DNA of 60,922 nt from a bacterium. Lineage in GTDB: Bacteria > Patescibacteriota > Minisyncoccia > Phycocordibacterales > UBA6899. The stretch is taken from contig JAJZQJ010000001.1 of NCBI GenBank assembly GCA_021851895.1, positions 1 through 60,922 of the forward strand. Reading direction: 5' to 3'. This document shows positions 16,782 through 25,711 of this stretch, in pieces. The stretch's first letter is position 1; each line of letters starts with the position of its first letter. The notes beneath the pieces are model-generated. The model worked only from the letters and a program-made list of their open reading frames with translations, was not told the origin of the DNA and made no database searches. The translations under genes were made by a program, and so were the position numbers.

Positions 16782-17096
16782 TTAGATGTCATCACGGATG
16801 ATGATTGATAATTGTTTGAACCCGGTCTGAATCTTTGAATCAGGGAACGTCACCTCGACCTCACCGAGATACGTTCCGATCGTGTTGGTGTCGGAGGCCG
16901 TCCAGTTGTATCGGCATTTTCCTTTGGTTGCGTCAGTAATCACGCACGCCACGCCGTTGATCTTTACTGATCCAGTGGAGGAGTCCTTCATGTAGAACTT
17001 TGCGGTGCATCCGGTTAAGTCCACCGGCGCACCGTCTTGGGTCAGACTGAATTCCAGTGGAGGACGGGTATCGTTTTGTACAATTTTAATGCTCAT
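16782..17096 (-). CDS. BppU-like N-terminal domain protein (104 aa)
   Basis: This small all-beta protein has the pattern of the N-terminal domain of phage baseplate upper proteins: polar N-terminus, L-T-x-D-G-x-P-V-D-L-T-G-x-T-A-K-F-Y-M, and GKCRYNWTASDTNTIGTYLGE. In such proteins it connects receptor-binding parts to the tail. Its start overlaps the stop of the 14-residue-repeat gene by 4 bp, so the two are translationally coupled and probably assemble together. Confidence 0.65.
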   Translation of the reverse strand: MSIKIVQNDTRPPLEFSLTQDGAPVDLTGCTAKFYMKDSSTGSVKINGVACVITDATKGKCRYNWTASDTNTIGTYLGEVEVTFPDSKIQTGFKQLSIIIRDDI

Positions 17097-18394
17097 AGAT
17101 TTATGTCTTGCTTATTGCCCGGAAGCGTCACATCGGCCTTGGCGTTCTGAAGTTGTTGATCTTGCCGGGCAGTCTTGACCTCAATACTGTTTTTAGATGT
17201 GGCGAGGCCGAGTGTCTCTCTAGCCGAGAGCATCAGCACCGACACCTTTGCGGAGAGGAATTCGATGGCGATCTTTAAGCCGGGAGGAATTTTCAGGATG
17301 TCCCATACGTACTTCCACGTCCTCGATACCAGCCCTCGGATATCGAGGAGATATGTCCACGCCTTTCCAATTCCAATTAGGATGTCGAGTCGGTATGTCC
17401 AGACTTTGGCGATATGACTCAGGATGTCGAATGTGTAAGTGATCGACTTGGATACGAAGCTCGTGATATCCCACAGATAGCTCGTAACTCTCGATGCGAG
17501 CATCCGGATATTCCATTTGTAGGTTTGTATCTTGGCAATAAGCCCTCGGATATCGAGCATGTATGTGGATGCTCTTGTGGCAAGATTTCTCACGTCGAAG
17601 AGATAGTCCATTTGCTTTATTGCGCTCATCAGCACGTCGAACACGTACTCGGTGCTCTTACTGACAGTGCCGGCCATGTCGAATAGGTACTGCATGGCTT
17701 TGCTCGCAAGGTTTCTTATGTCCAGCACATACGTCCACGTCTTACTTATCAGGTTCCGGATGTCGAGAAGATATGTGGTTGCGTGGCTTGCTAGATTTCT
17801 CATGTCGAATCTGTACGTCATGATCTTTGCGACCACATCCCCGATATTGATCAGGTAGGTTGTGAGCTTTGTCGCAAGATTTCTGATATCCATCCGGTAC
17901 GTTGTCTCTCGCACGGCCGACAGGAATGAGTCGAACACGTAAGTTATCGTCTGTCCGATCGTGAGCAGGATGTCATGCAGATACGTCGTACTCTTTGTTG
18001 CAAGTTGCCGAACATCGAGCTTGTACGTCATCGTCATCACGGCACCGCCGATGATGTCGATCAGGTATGTGATTTGCTTTGCGATGAGTTGTAGTCCGTC
18101 CCAGAGATACGTGGATGTTTTGTCGATAAGGCTTCGCATGTCGAAGACATACGTCAGAGCTTTTTCGGCAAGAGCGTATATATCCATGAGATACGTTCCT
18201 ACTTTTCCAGCGAGATTTCGGATGTCGAGCAGGTATGTCCGTATGGCTTCCACCGTTATCATCTGGTCGAACACATACGTGATCGGCTTTGCTACCAATC
18301 CGAACACGTCGAGCACATAACTCATGGCTTTGCTCACGGTTGATGAGCCAGTGTCGTTGAGTCTTGCGCTGTTGAATTGGTAGGAGTTGAACAT
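17093..18394 (-). CDS. Tail-region protein made of ~25 copies of a 14-residue repeat (433 aa)
   Basis: Residues ~25-374 are an unbroken run of about 25 repeats with consensus T-Y-hydrophobic-hydrophobic-D-I-R-N-L-A-x-K-x-x (examples TYLLDIRNLISKTW, TYRMDIRNLATKLT). Tyr at position 2 is kept in every unit and Asp at position 5 in all but two. The phase never slips, so the coding DNA has a 42-bp period. The C-terminal ~60 residues are not repetitive. No signal peptide is present. It lies between the beta-helix tailspike and the BppU-like gene, so a tail fibre or appendage is likely. I do not recognise the repeat family. Confidence 0.75.
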   Translation of the reverse strand: MFNSYQFNSARLNDTGSSTVSKAMSYVLDVFGLVAKPITYVFDQMITVEAIRTYLLDIRNLAGKVGTYLMDIYALAEKALTYVFDMRSLIDKTSTYLWDGLQLIAKQITYLIDIIGGAVMTMTYKLDVRQLATKSTTYLHDILLTIGQTITYVFDSFLSAVRETTYRMDIRNLATKLTTYLINIGDVVAKIMTYRFDMRNLASHATTYLLDIRNLISKTWTYVLDIRNLASKAMQYLFDMAGTVSKSTEYVFDVLMSAIKQMDYLFDVRNLATRASTYMLDIRGLIAKIQTYKWNIRMLASRVTSYLWDITSFVSKSITYTFDILSHIAKVWTYRLDILIGIGKAWTYLLDIRGLVSRTWKYVWDILKIPPGLKIAIEFLSAKVSVLMLSARETLGLATSKNSIEVKTARQDQQLQNAKADVTLPGNKQDINL

Positions 18395-18400
18395 AAGTGT

Positions 18401-19954
18401 TTATCCCGTTGCAGGAATGTTTGTACCTCGCACGGAGTTGGTGCCTTGAAGTCCGATCTGTCCGGTCACGCCGTCCTTGCAGACATTTGCGATCGCTAGA
18501 TTGAAGTCATCGCTCGTACCTTGTTCACGAATGTGATAGGCGGCTTTATTCGCTTGAGTCGCTTGGCAGTTGTTCGAGGAAATAACGTTATAGGTTGAGA
18601 AGACCGTTCCGTTATTTGAGAGATAAATGCTGTGTGACGTGTTGTTGGTCGACCGGGAAGCATTGTCGACGGCATTTCCGGTAACCGTGTTGTAGGAAGA
18701 GCCAAAGATATAAATTCCATGTCCTCCGCATCCGAAGATGTGATTGCCGGTTATCACGTTGTTGATCGTGGTTCCGCTTCCGTGATAGAGGGCAATGCCT
18801 TGGCTCGTCGACCACGCAATTGTGTTTCCGGAGATGACGTTGTACTTGGTGATGTTTGAGCTGTTTCCGATAATCATTCCCCAGCTGTCGCCGTAGAGAT
18901 GATTGCCGGTTACGGCATTCCTTTGGCCCCCGACGATGTACACTCCGTAGTTCGTGCTGGTAAAGACGGTATTGCCGGAGATGACTTCTCGCCATGCGTT
19001 GCTTAGGTAGAATCCATAACCATTACTTCGGCTTACGTTGCTGGTGATCGTGTTGTAGTTGCATCCACTGTCATACACGCCGTAGGCGTTTGAAGTCAGA
19101 ACATTTCCTGTAATTGTGTTGTGCTGTGAGCTGGTGAAGAGTCCTATTCCGGTTCCGGTGTTGTCATGGATGAAGCAATTTCTGATTATGCTTTCCTCGG
19201 TGCCGATAACTTTCAGACAATCGAGACGCGCACCGGTAAGCCAGCAGTTCTCGATAAGAATTCTGCTGTGCTTATTTGAGCTTGTGCCCCAGAGCACGAG
19301 TGGACTGGAGTTTCCGGAAGTCTGATTTGCTTGGTTGCCGTCGATTTTCAGGTTGCGAATGACGATGTTTGAGTAAGCTGTAACGCCACCATTTCCTATA
19401 CGCACAATGTCGCCGAGATTACTGGCATTGGCGGCTTTGATAAGCGTGGACGCACCCTCGCCCTCGAGCACAACATTGTCTTTGAGTATCTCGACCAATG
19501 CGGTGAGCAGGTAGGTGCCTTTCTTGATGCGAACAATACCGCCACCGGCTGGCAAGTTACTGATTGCTTCGTTTATCTCTGTCTGGTCATCCGTGCCGTC
19601 GCAGTTGTAATCGCCAGAACCATCGGTTGCGACTATGATCTCGGTTCGGGTTTGGAAATCGTCAAAGAGCTTGGCTGTTACCAAGAGTTCGATTCTGGTG
19701 TCCTGTGCCCATTCTTGGGCGGTCGTGTTTTCTTTGGCTCGTTCGATTGTGAATGCGTCTGTAGATTTGGCAGTCACTTTCACAATTTCTCCCACGCTCG
19801 GATCGCTCGTGTAGAGCGTGGCGTGGAATGGAGCCGTCGGAAACTTTGCACCGTCGCCGGTCTGCACGTTCACGGTTGTCGCGCCTGATGTCAGAGGATT
19901 GTCCGTGATGGTGCTCTTGGCGTTATTCTTTTTTGTTAAGAATGTTTTAGCCAT
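18401..19954 (-). CDS. Tailspike with right-handed beta-helix (517 aa)
   Basis: The N-terminal ~110 residues are a small beta domain, probably the virion attachment part. From about residue 115 (ATDGSGDYNCDGTDDQTEI) the protein is a pectate-lyase-type right-handed beta-helix with many NxITGNxxxxxxYGVY-like coils (NTITGNVLTSNAYGVYDSG, NVISGNTIAWSTSQGIALY). Phage tailspikes of this type bind or cut surface polysaccharide. No catalytic residues can be assigned. It directly precedes the 14-residue-repeat gene. Confidence 0.75.
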   Translation of the reverse strand: MAKTFLTKKNNAKSTITDNPLTSGATTVNVQTGDGAKFPTAPFHATLYTSDPSVGEIVKVTAKSTDAFTIERAKENTTAQEWAQDTRIELLVTAKLFDDFQTRTEIIVATDGSGDYNCDGTDDQTEINEAISNLPAGGGIVRIKKGTYLLTALVEILKDNVVLEGEGASTLIKAANASNLGDIVRIGNGGVTAYSNIVIRNLKIDGNQANQTSGNSSPLVLWGTSSNKHSRILIENCWLTGARLDCLKVIGTEESIIRNCFIHDNTGTGIGLFTSSQHNTITGNVLTSNAYGVYDSGCNYNTITSNVSRSNGYGFYLSNAWREVISGNTVFTSTNYGVYIVGGQRNAVTGNHLYGDSWGMIIGNSSNITKYNVISGNTIAWSTSQGIALYHGSGTTINNVITGNHIFGCGGHGIYIFGSSYNTVTGNAVDNASRSTNNTSHSIYLSNNGTVFSTYNVISSNNCQATQANKAAYHIREQGTSDDFNLAIANVCKDGVTGQIGLQGTNSVRGTNIPATG

Positions 19955-19972
19955 AGCTCATTGATCTTTCCT

Positions 19973-20752
19973 TTACGCCGCCGTGTCGCCCTCGGATTTC
20001 ACTTGGCTTGAGTTGGCGGTTATCGCACCGGCTCCGGCTGGCCATGTCAGGCGATACCAGAGGCCGAAGTTTCCACCGAACGCAATGTCGCCGTGTTCCA
20101 TGCCGGCCGCTTTGCTTGCCATGTTTCCTCCTTCGGCATCTATAGGAGATCCGCCGGAGTAAACTCTGCCGTACCAGATGAAGCTGGTCTTTTTGTTTAT
20201 TCCGATAGTGCCTCGAGTAGTGCCTCCCGATCCTTGTCGGATCGTCACGATGCGTGATCCGGAGAGCGATGCCACATACGCACCGTAGAGTTTGGAGAAT
20301 GTCAGAGCACCTACGACTTCGGTTGTGCCATTAAGTGTCAGGTTTTCCGTCTGTCTGTTTCCGGATGCATCCTCTCCGACAACCGTCACTTGTCTGGTGT
20401 CAGCACCGTCGGAGACAACAGCCACGACAGCGTTTGCGGAAAATGCCGACATGTTGCCTTGAGCACCTTCGTCATCATCGGCATGATCGATACCGAATCC
20501 GAACGAGAGGGCGGCGTTTGTCGGCTGTGATTGAAGCCACGTCACGACGTTCTGCCACGAGAGCGAGCCGTGAGTGTTCTTGCGGAAGGCCTTCCGGTAT
20601 TCAGTGCCACCGGCGGCCGCCTCGTCACCGGTTATATCGGTGAAGAGATTGTTATCGACGTTGTCCACGACTTCTACTGCCGTGATCTCACCGCCATCTG
20701 AGTTGGCACTGTTTGACTCATATTCTTTTAAGTCTGCTGATACGATTGCCAT
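19973..20752 (-). CDS. Phage structural protein (259 aa)
   Basis: A soluble, beta-rich, Gly/Ala/Thr-rich protein without signal or membrane segments. Its position between the capsid-associated gene and the tailspike suggests a virion protein, perhaps a head fibre or tail component. I recognise no domain. Confidence 0.5.
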   Translation of the reverse strand: MAIVSADLKEYESNSANSDGGEITAVEVVDNVDNNLFTDITGDEAAAGGTEYRKAFRKNTHGSLSWQNVVTWLQSQPTNAALSFGFGIDHADDDEGAQGNMSAFSANAVVAVVSDGADTRQVTVVGEDASGNRQTENLTLNGTTEVVGALTFSKLYGAYVASLSGSRIVTIRQGSGGTTRGTIGINKKTSFIWYGRVYSGGSPIDAEGGNMASKAAGMEHGDIAFGGNFGLWYRLTWPAGAGAITANSSQVKSEGDTAA

Positions 20753-20787
20753 AAGATTGGTGTGTTATTTAGCGACCTCATAATGGT

Positions 20788-21144
20788 CTATTTGCCCTGT
20801 AGGAGTTCGATCAGACGGGCTTTGGTTTCCGCTCCGTCGACCGTGACACCTTTCTCACCGGCCAAGGTCTGTAGTTCCAGCTTGGTGAGCTTTTGCAGTT
20901 CGCCGTCGACCGTCGGCGGATCAATCGGCGATGATTCCTCGGAGACTTTCCAGAAATCGATGCCGAATGTTGAGAGACCCACTAACTTGGAAACGTGTTC
21001 CTCGTTTGCGGTCTCGAATTGTCCGTCTGAGAATTGTGCGTACTCGCCCGGAGTGTCGCCGACCTTGAGGCCTCCCTCGAATATCGGCTGGGCGGGCTTG
21101 AGTACGATTCGCAGACTTTTGATGTGTGAATTGAATTTAGCCAT
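20788..21144 (-). CDS. Capsid-associated protein with HeH/SAP-like tail (118 aa)
   Basis: The N-terminal ~75 residues are beta-type. The C-terminal ~33 residues (LTKLELQTLAGEKGVTVDG then ETKARLIELL) match the short HeH/SAP helix-extension-helix pattern that many phages place on small head proteins. The ATG at 21144 is used because upstream in-frame codons run back into the capsid gene. It follows the major capsid gene by ~100 bp, so a head-completion or decoration role is plausible. Confidence 0.55.
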   Translation of the reverse strand: MAKFNSHIKSLRIVLKPAQPIFEGGLKVGDTPGEYAQFSDGQFETANEEHVSKLVGLSTFGIDFWKVSEESSPIDPPTVDGELQKLTKLELQTLAGEKGVTVDGAETKARLIELLQGK

Positions 21145-21247
21145 AAGTAAGTTTGGGATAATTAATGTTTGTAATCGGCCTCCACCCTTACTTCTGGCCT
21201 CCACGTGAGTGAAAGCCAGCGAGTAAGAGCAGAGACGCTTATTCGAT

Positions 21248-22471
21248 TTAGGCGACGCCCTTGAGCAACGCGTTCTTTTCGAAGTTGACTCTCTGTAGAC
21301 CGGCTTCGGTCTTGTACTGATCGACTTCCTCGTCAGCATCGTTGTCCTGAATGTTCGTTTCGAGACTGGTGTCTCGACCATTCAGCGGACAATGCTTAAG
21401 CGTGGAGAGATCGACCACTACACCGATACCGGCGTACTGGTTGTCGAACATCGGGTGACGGACAATGTTCAGCGTTCCGAATGACGACTGGAACTTACGG
21501 ATTTCGACTCCGTAGGTCTTGTCGCTCGGCACGATGTACATCTTGGAAGTTGCAAAGCTTTCCAAGTATCCGAGTATGGTGTTGCCGCAGAAGAAATACT
21601 TCTCGGCTGATCCGTACTTGAACGCATAGTTCTGTAGGAACGATCGGAATTCCGCTTCGGTCAGAGCTGATGCGGCCTCGTCCTGAACGTTACCGGCGGC
21701 TGTGATCGCTTCCAAGATTCCTCCGGAGAGGCGAAGCGGTTTGCCGTCGGGACCGGTGACTTCTTTCTTTTCACCGAACCAGTACGCACGCTCGATTTTC
21801 TTTGCTTGTTCGATACCGTGCTTTGCACGCAGGTACTTCAAGTCCGCACCGGGGTTGCCGGACGGGTAGAGCTTCGAGGCGTTCTCGGTTTGAGTGACAC
21901 CGAACTTCGTCTTGAAGATTTGGGTGTAGTTGGTTACCTTCACGAGCTTGGTCGTGTTGGAATCGCCAGACTTAGACCCTTCCTCAAAGGCGGGCCCGAT
22001 GATCAACAGCCAGTCGTTATCTAAGATAGCGGCGGCTCCTGTTGCACCGGCTCCACGAGATACGGTGATGGTGTTCGTGGCGTAATTGACCGAAGTGACG
22101 CGCATGATTTCACCGGTACGACTATTTTTCACGAGATCGTACTTGGTAAAGATTGATGCGCCCGGGGCATCTACGACCAATGCCGTGTCGCCAGATGCGT
22201 ATCCGGCTCCGTTATTGATCTGTGCCCAGACACCGGAGTACTGATCCTCGTATTCGGTAAACTCCGGGTTGTACACGACTCTTTTTTGAAGAGCCATGCC
22301 CTTGAACTTGCCACCGCCGTCACCGATTTTTCCGATTTGCGTCAAGAAAGCTGTGAGCGGCGATTCTCCTGGTTCAAGCAGGAAGATTTTGTCGTCGACA
22401 TCGGGAATACGCTGTGACTGTTCGATAGTCAGCGTGTCCCTCGTGCCGATGATGTGATTTGGTTCTGCCAT
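21248..22471 (-). CDS. Major capsid protein, SU10-like (407 aa)
   Basis: This is an HK97-fold shell protein of the DUF5309/SU10 type. The N-terminus is HIIGTRDTLTIEQSQRIPDV, typical of the family. A long central insertion follows (about residues 85-175), then the helical core (KYLRAKHGIEQAKKIERAYWFGE) and a conserved-looking FCGNTILGYLESFA block. It follows the scaffold gene, as expected. SU10 and relatives are podoviruses, which agrees with the missing long-tail genes. Confidence 0.78.
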   Translation of the reverse strand: MAEPNHIIGTRDTLTIEQSQRIPDVDDKIFLLEPGESPLTAFLTQIGKIGDGGGKFKGMALQKRVVYNPEFTEYEDQYSGVWAQINNGAGYASGDTALVVDAPGASIFTKYDLVKNSRTGEIMRVTSVNYATNTITVSRGAGATGAAAILDNDWLLIIGPAFEEGSKSGDSNTTKLVKVTNYTQIFKTKFGVTQTENASKLYPSGNPGADLKYLRAKHGIEQAKKIERAYWFGEKKEVTGPDGKPLRLSGGILEAITAAGNVQDEAASALTEAEFRSFLQNYAFKYGSAEKYFFCGNTILGYLESFATSKMYIVPSDKTYGVEIRKFQSSFGTLNIVRHPMFDNQYAGIGVVVDLSTLKHCPLNGRDTSLETNIQDNDADEEVDQYKTEAGLQRVNFEKNALLKGVA

Positions 22472-22527
22472 AGGTTGTGGTTGTTACTGCCGGCAACCGC
22501 TCACGAGACCTCAAAATCTTATAAGCG

Positions 22528-23370
22528 TTACCGGACTTTATTGGGGTTAATACTTTCACCGACAAGATCGTCGAATGGACTCTCTTGATCGGTTTTTCCT
22601 TTGGTGGCCGGTTGGCCACCGCCGACTCCTGATGCATTCTCTCGTTCAAGGTTTTTGACTTCCTCTTTTTTGAGAGCTTCGTCGGCCGCTTTCTTTGTTT
22701 GCGAATCCTTGGTTACGGAGTCGTAAGCCAGTTGAAGCGTTCGGGCATTGAACGGAAGCTTTTCTTTCTCGATCAAGTCGAGAATCTGGTGACCGATCTC
22801 AGGAGTTTTGAAGTCCTCGTGATCGGCAATCCATTTGTCTATCTCGGTCTTGGTCTTTGCTTTCGTTTCCCGTTCCTCGAGCTTCTTGTCGAGGAGAGTG
22901 TCGATGTCCGGTTGATCCTCTGGCTCTGCATCGCTGGCTTTCATAGCTTCGGCAATGCTTGCTTTCAGCTGTTCGGCTAGTTGCGGATTCTTAACCAATG
23001 CTTTATCGAGTATCGAGAGAAATTGTTGGTTTTTCTCGGTTCCGGTTTTGAGATCATTGATCTCTTTACCTTGATCGATAATTTTGGTCTGGGCTTCGTC
23101 ATACGAGCGTTTAGCATCATCCTCGCTCTTGAACTTGCCCCAGAAGGTCTTATCGCCCTCGGGCTTTTTGTCTTTGTCCTCGGGACTTTCGCTCTTATCG
23201 ATTGGCGTTTCGCCGGATTGATCCTCGGGTTTCGAGGCGTCCGGTTTCTTGTCAGGTTGTTCCTCTTTCGAGGTGCCCGACGGGATTGAATTGACCGGTT
23301 GTTCCTTGCCGACTGCATCGTCGAATGACGGTGTATTCGGTTCGGCGCCGGATTCGTTTGGTTTTTCCAT
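22528..23370 (-). CDS. Phage scaffolding protein (280 aa)
   Basis: A highly charged, low-complexity protein. The N-terminal third is Pro/Glu/Lys/Asp-rich; the middle (about residues 90-230) is helical and coiled-coil-like. The basic C-terminus carries DDLVGESINPNKVR. This composition, and the position directly upstream of the major capsid gene, are typical of phage scaffolds that guide procapsid assembly. No separate maturation protease was found nearby. Confidence 0.68.
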   Translation of the reverse strand: MEKPNESGAEPNTPSFDDAVGKEQPVNSIPSGTSKEEQPDKKPDASKPEDQSGETPIDKSESPEDKDKKPEGDKTFWGKFKSEDDAKRSYDEAQTKIIDQGKEINDLKTGTEKNQQFLSILDKALVKNPQLAEQLKASIAEAMKASDAEPEDQPDIDTLLDKKLEERETKAKTKTEIDKWIADHEDFKTPEIGHQILDLIEKEKLPFNARTLQLAYDSVTKDSQTKKAADEALKKEEVKNLERENASGVGGGQPATKGKTDQESPFDDLVGESINPNKVR

Positions 23371-23440
23371 AGGCGTGTTAATGGCAGATTGATCCTTGGT
23401 ATCCGATCACGGTCGGAACGTTGGCGTCTGCTGTTAATAA

Positions 23441-23470
23441 AACCGAGCCCCCTTTTCGGGAGGCTCGGTT
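23441..23470 (-). terminator. Terminator between portal and capsid blocks
   Basis: Read leftward, CCGAGCCTCCC-GAAA-AGGGGGCTCGG is followed by TTTTATT. It may attenuate transcription before the scaffold and capsid genes. Downstream DNA (23486-23550) also has an 11-bp inverted repeat, GGAAATCGCCA / TGGCGATTTCC. Confidence 0.65.
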
Positions 23471-23565
23471 GGTCTCTCAAGATGTGGAAATCGCCAGAAA
23501 TCCCATCTTAAGAGGCCAGCTGAACCCCTCAAAAAAGTTTGGCGATTTCCTTTGGTTGTTTGGTT

Positions 23566-23805
23566 TTATGTTGGTGCTTTCATATGTTCATCGTGAATAG
23601 CTTTAATTTGCAGGAGAACGACTCCCAGTCCTTCGGCTCGACCTTGATAAAACCGAATCTCGTCTGCAGTGAGTTGTTTGTTGAGTAGCCACGTCTTTGT
23701 GATATCGAGTTCATTCGCAATAAGCTCGGACAACGCTTCAAAATACTTGGTCTCGTACAAGTTGCTGATCGTTGCCTCTATTTCTTTGTTGAGTGTTTTT
23801 GTCAT
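23566..23805 (-). CDS. Small helical phage protein (79 aa)
   Basis: The protein is almost entirely helical (NKEIEATISNLYETKYFEAL and following) without membrane segments. It follows the portal gene by 5 bp and precedes the intra-operon terminator. It could be a portal chaperone or a head-completion factor; unrecognised. Confidence 0.5.
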   Translation of the reverse strand: MTKTLNKEIEATISNLYETKYFEALSELIANELDITKTWLLNKQLTADEIRFYQGRAEGLGVVLLQIKAIHDEHMKAPT

Positions 23806-23810
23806 ATGCG

Positions 23811-25709
23811 TTACTGCTTCATTGCGTTACCGAGCATCGCTCCTATTTCGTTACCGGGGAGTCCTTGCTCTGGCACTGCATCCGGTGGGAGTTCGATTGC
23901 AGGTGTCTCACCAGTCGCTGGCATTCCAGTTCCCGGTGGGATTACCTGATCTGCTGGGGGTACGACAACCTGTTGCTTTGTCTCGCTAATATAGTTGTCT
24001 GGCTCCCAGCCGTAATCCTCAAAGAGCTTCATCAGTATCTTGAATTTCTTTACGGAGTACACCGTGCCGGTCTCTGAGTCCACGATCTGGTCTACGTCTT
24101 TGATCAAAGCCCAGAGTTCCAAATCTTTTGTTTTCTTGAGTTCGGAGGAGGAAGCCAGAGCCGAGGTTGATTCGAGGGATATCTCGTATTCATCGTCAAA
24201 AAGCCCTTCGATGTTTTCTGATTCGCTGGTTATAAGGCCATGACGCATCAGGATCGCTACGGCTTTGTCCGGCATTACGCCTTTGGTTGTCCAGAATTGC
24301 TTGACCATGCAAATCCAGTGTTCAAAGTGCATGATGTACGAACCTCGGAGCATGATCAGGAAGAGCTTCACTCCCTCAAGCGTTGCTTCTCGCATGAATG
24401 AGGCAACGGTTGCTGTCTGTTTCGTATCCGCTCCGGCCGTGGTCGTGTATTCGTCGATTCCTACGGCAATACGCATTGCTTCTTTGATGTGATCGGGTTC
24501 GATAAACGCAGAGGAGTTCACATCTCCAAACTTCAGCTCTCTTACGGAGTTCGGATCATTCGTCCATAGGATTCCTAACGGTCGTATGCTTATGGTTGAT
24601 TGTTTGTAACCGGGGAGAGCCACCGGTGCCGCGGCAATCATGCTGTGGATTTTCATTGTGATGGCATCCACTCTCTGGTTGGTCACGGAGTTCAGAAGTT
24701 CTTGCAAATGGTCTACCAGTTTCGGTATGCCGAGCCAGTAGAACGAGAACGCTCTAGGGAAGAAGCCGGTTCGGGAGTATGGCTTCTGTTGGTGATCGTA
24801 TGGGTTCTCTCCATCCTTGATCTCTATCGGCGTGCCGTCCATCGGCAGAAATACGCACATGTGATCATCAGTCCATCTCTCTACGACTTCAAAGAGCTTC
24901 TCATCACTTGTTGGCATTTGGACCGGATTATTCGGGTTGCCTTGGATCGGCGAGGACGCTTTGGTTGTCTCTCGGAGATTCTTTCGCAGTTGCAACAACA
25001 CTTCCTTTCGCACGTATGCGTAGTCGGTTGTATCTCCACCGGACTTTGTAATCACTCCCTCTTTGTCTACGAACTGATTCCATGTCTTTGCTGGCACATC
25101 CGGATACTGGGCTTTCATTTCATCCAGCGTCAGCACATACCGGTGGAATACGGGGAATGGATCGGCAATCTTTTTCATCCTCGGGTGAGGATAGAAGTTG
25201 TAGATGTCTACGGGGTCAAAGTCCGGACGGAACGTAATTTTTGAGGTTTCGGTCTTGAACACGAGATGTTTGATGTTTTCGATAAACCCGATCTCTTTCT
25301 TTCTCTTTTTCTTGCTTTCTTTACGCAGGAAGTCCTTGCCGATGGTCGTTCCGCAGATGAATACCTGCAGGAAGTAGTCGATCAGGTCATCACTCATTCC
25401 TACCTCCCACAGCCAGAGGATCAGGTCTTTGAGGGCTTCGTTATTCTTTCCCTCGAGCTTGAAGTCAGGGGTAATGCCGACGGTCTTTTGGAGAAAGGTC
25501 TTGATGTATGCAAATACTTGCGGAATGAAAACGTTTGATTGCCAAATCTCGCCGTCATTCGTCCTTTCCAGTTCCTCGGCACGATCGCCGTTGTAAGACG
25601 AGAATAGCTTATAACCCCGATCAAATTCGGGTTTGAAATAGTACACGAAGTTCTTTTTCGCTTCGTCGTACTCGCTGTTATATTTTTGTAGTTGTTTAGT
25701 GTTTGCCAT
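23811..25709 (-). CDS. Portal protein (632 aa)
   Basis: The size and layout fit podovirus/SU10-class portals: an N-terminal wing (YYFKPEFDRGYKLFSSYNGD, DGEIWQSNVFIPQVFAYIKTF), a middle domain with DPVDIYNFYPHPRMK, the stem region around RAFSFYWLGIPKLVDHLQELLNSVTNQRVDA, and a C-terminal acidic/proline tail. Portals form the dodecameric DNA channel. ATG at 25709 lies 2 bp after the terminase stop; upstream in-frame codons overlap the terminase. Confidence 0.78.
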   Translation of the reverse strand: MANTKQLQKYNSEYDEAKKNFVYYFKPEFDRGYKLFSSYNGDRAEELERTNDGEIWQSNVFIPQVFAYIKTFLQKTVGITPDFKLEGKNNEALKDLILWLWEVGMSDDLIDYFLQVFICGTTIGKDFLRKESKKKRKKEIGFIENIKHLVFKTETSKITFRPDFDPVDIYNFYPHPRMKKIADPFPVFHRYVLTLDEMKAQYPDVPAKTWNQFVDKEGVITKSGGDTTDYAYVRKEVLLQLRKNLRETTKASSPIQGNPNNPVQMPTSDEKLFEVVERWTDDHMCVFLPMDGTPIEIKDGENPYDHQQKPYSRTGFFPRAFSFYWLGIPKLVDHLQELLNSVTNQRVDAITMKIHSMIAAAPVALPGYKQSTISIRPLGILWTNDPNSVRELKFGDVNSSAFIEPDHIKEAMRIAVGIDEYTTTAGADTKQTATVASFMREATLEGVKLFLIMLRGSYIMHFEHWICMVKQFWTTKGVMPDKAVAILMRHGLITSESENIEGLFDDEYEISLESTSALASSSELKKTKDLELWALIKDVDQIVDSETGTVYSVKKFKILMKLFEDYGWEPDNYISETKQQVVVPPADQVIPPGTGMPATGETPAIELPPDAVPEQGLPGNEIGAMLGNAMKQ

Positions 25710-25711
25710 AT

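Noticed and set aside
17175-18320. Plus-strand frames opposite the 14-residue-repeat gene
   Set aside because: They are shadows with the same 42-bp period; the minus-strand frame is complete, coupled to its neighbours and has the regular phase.
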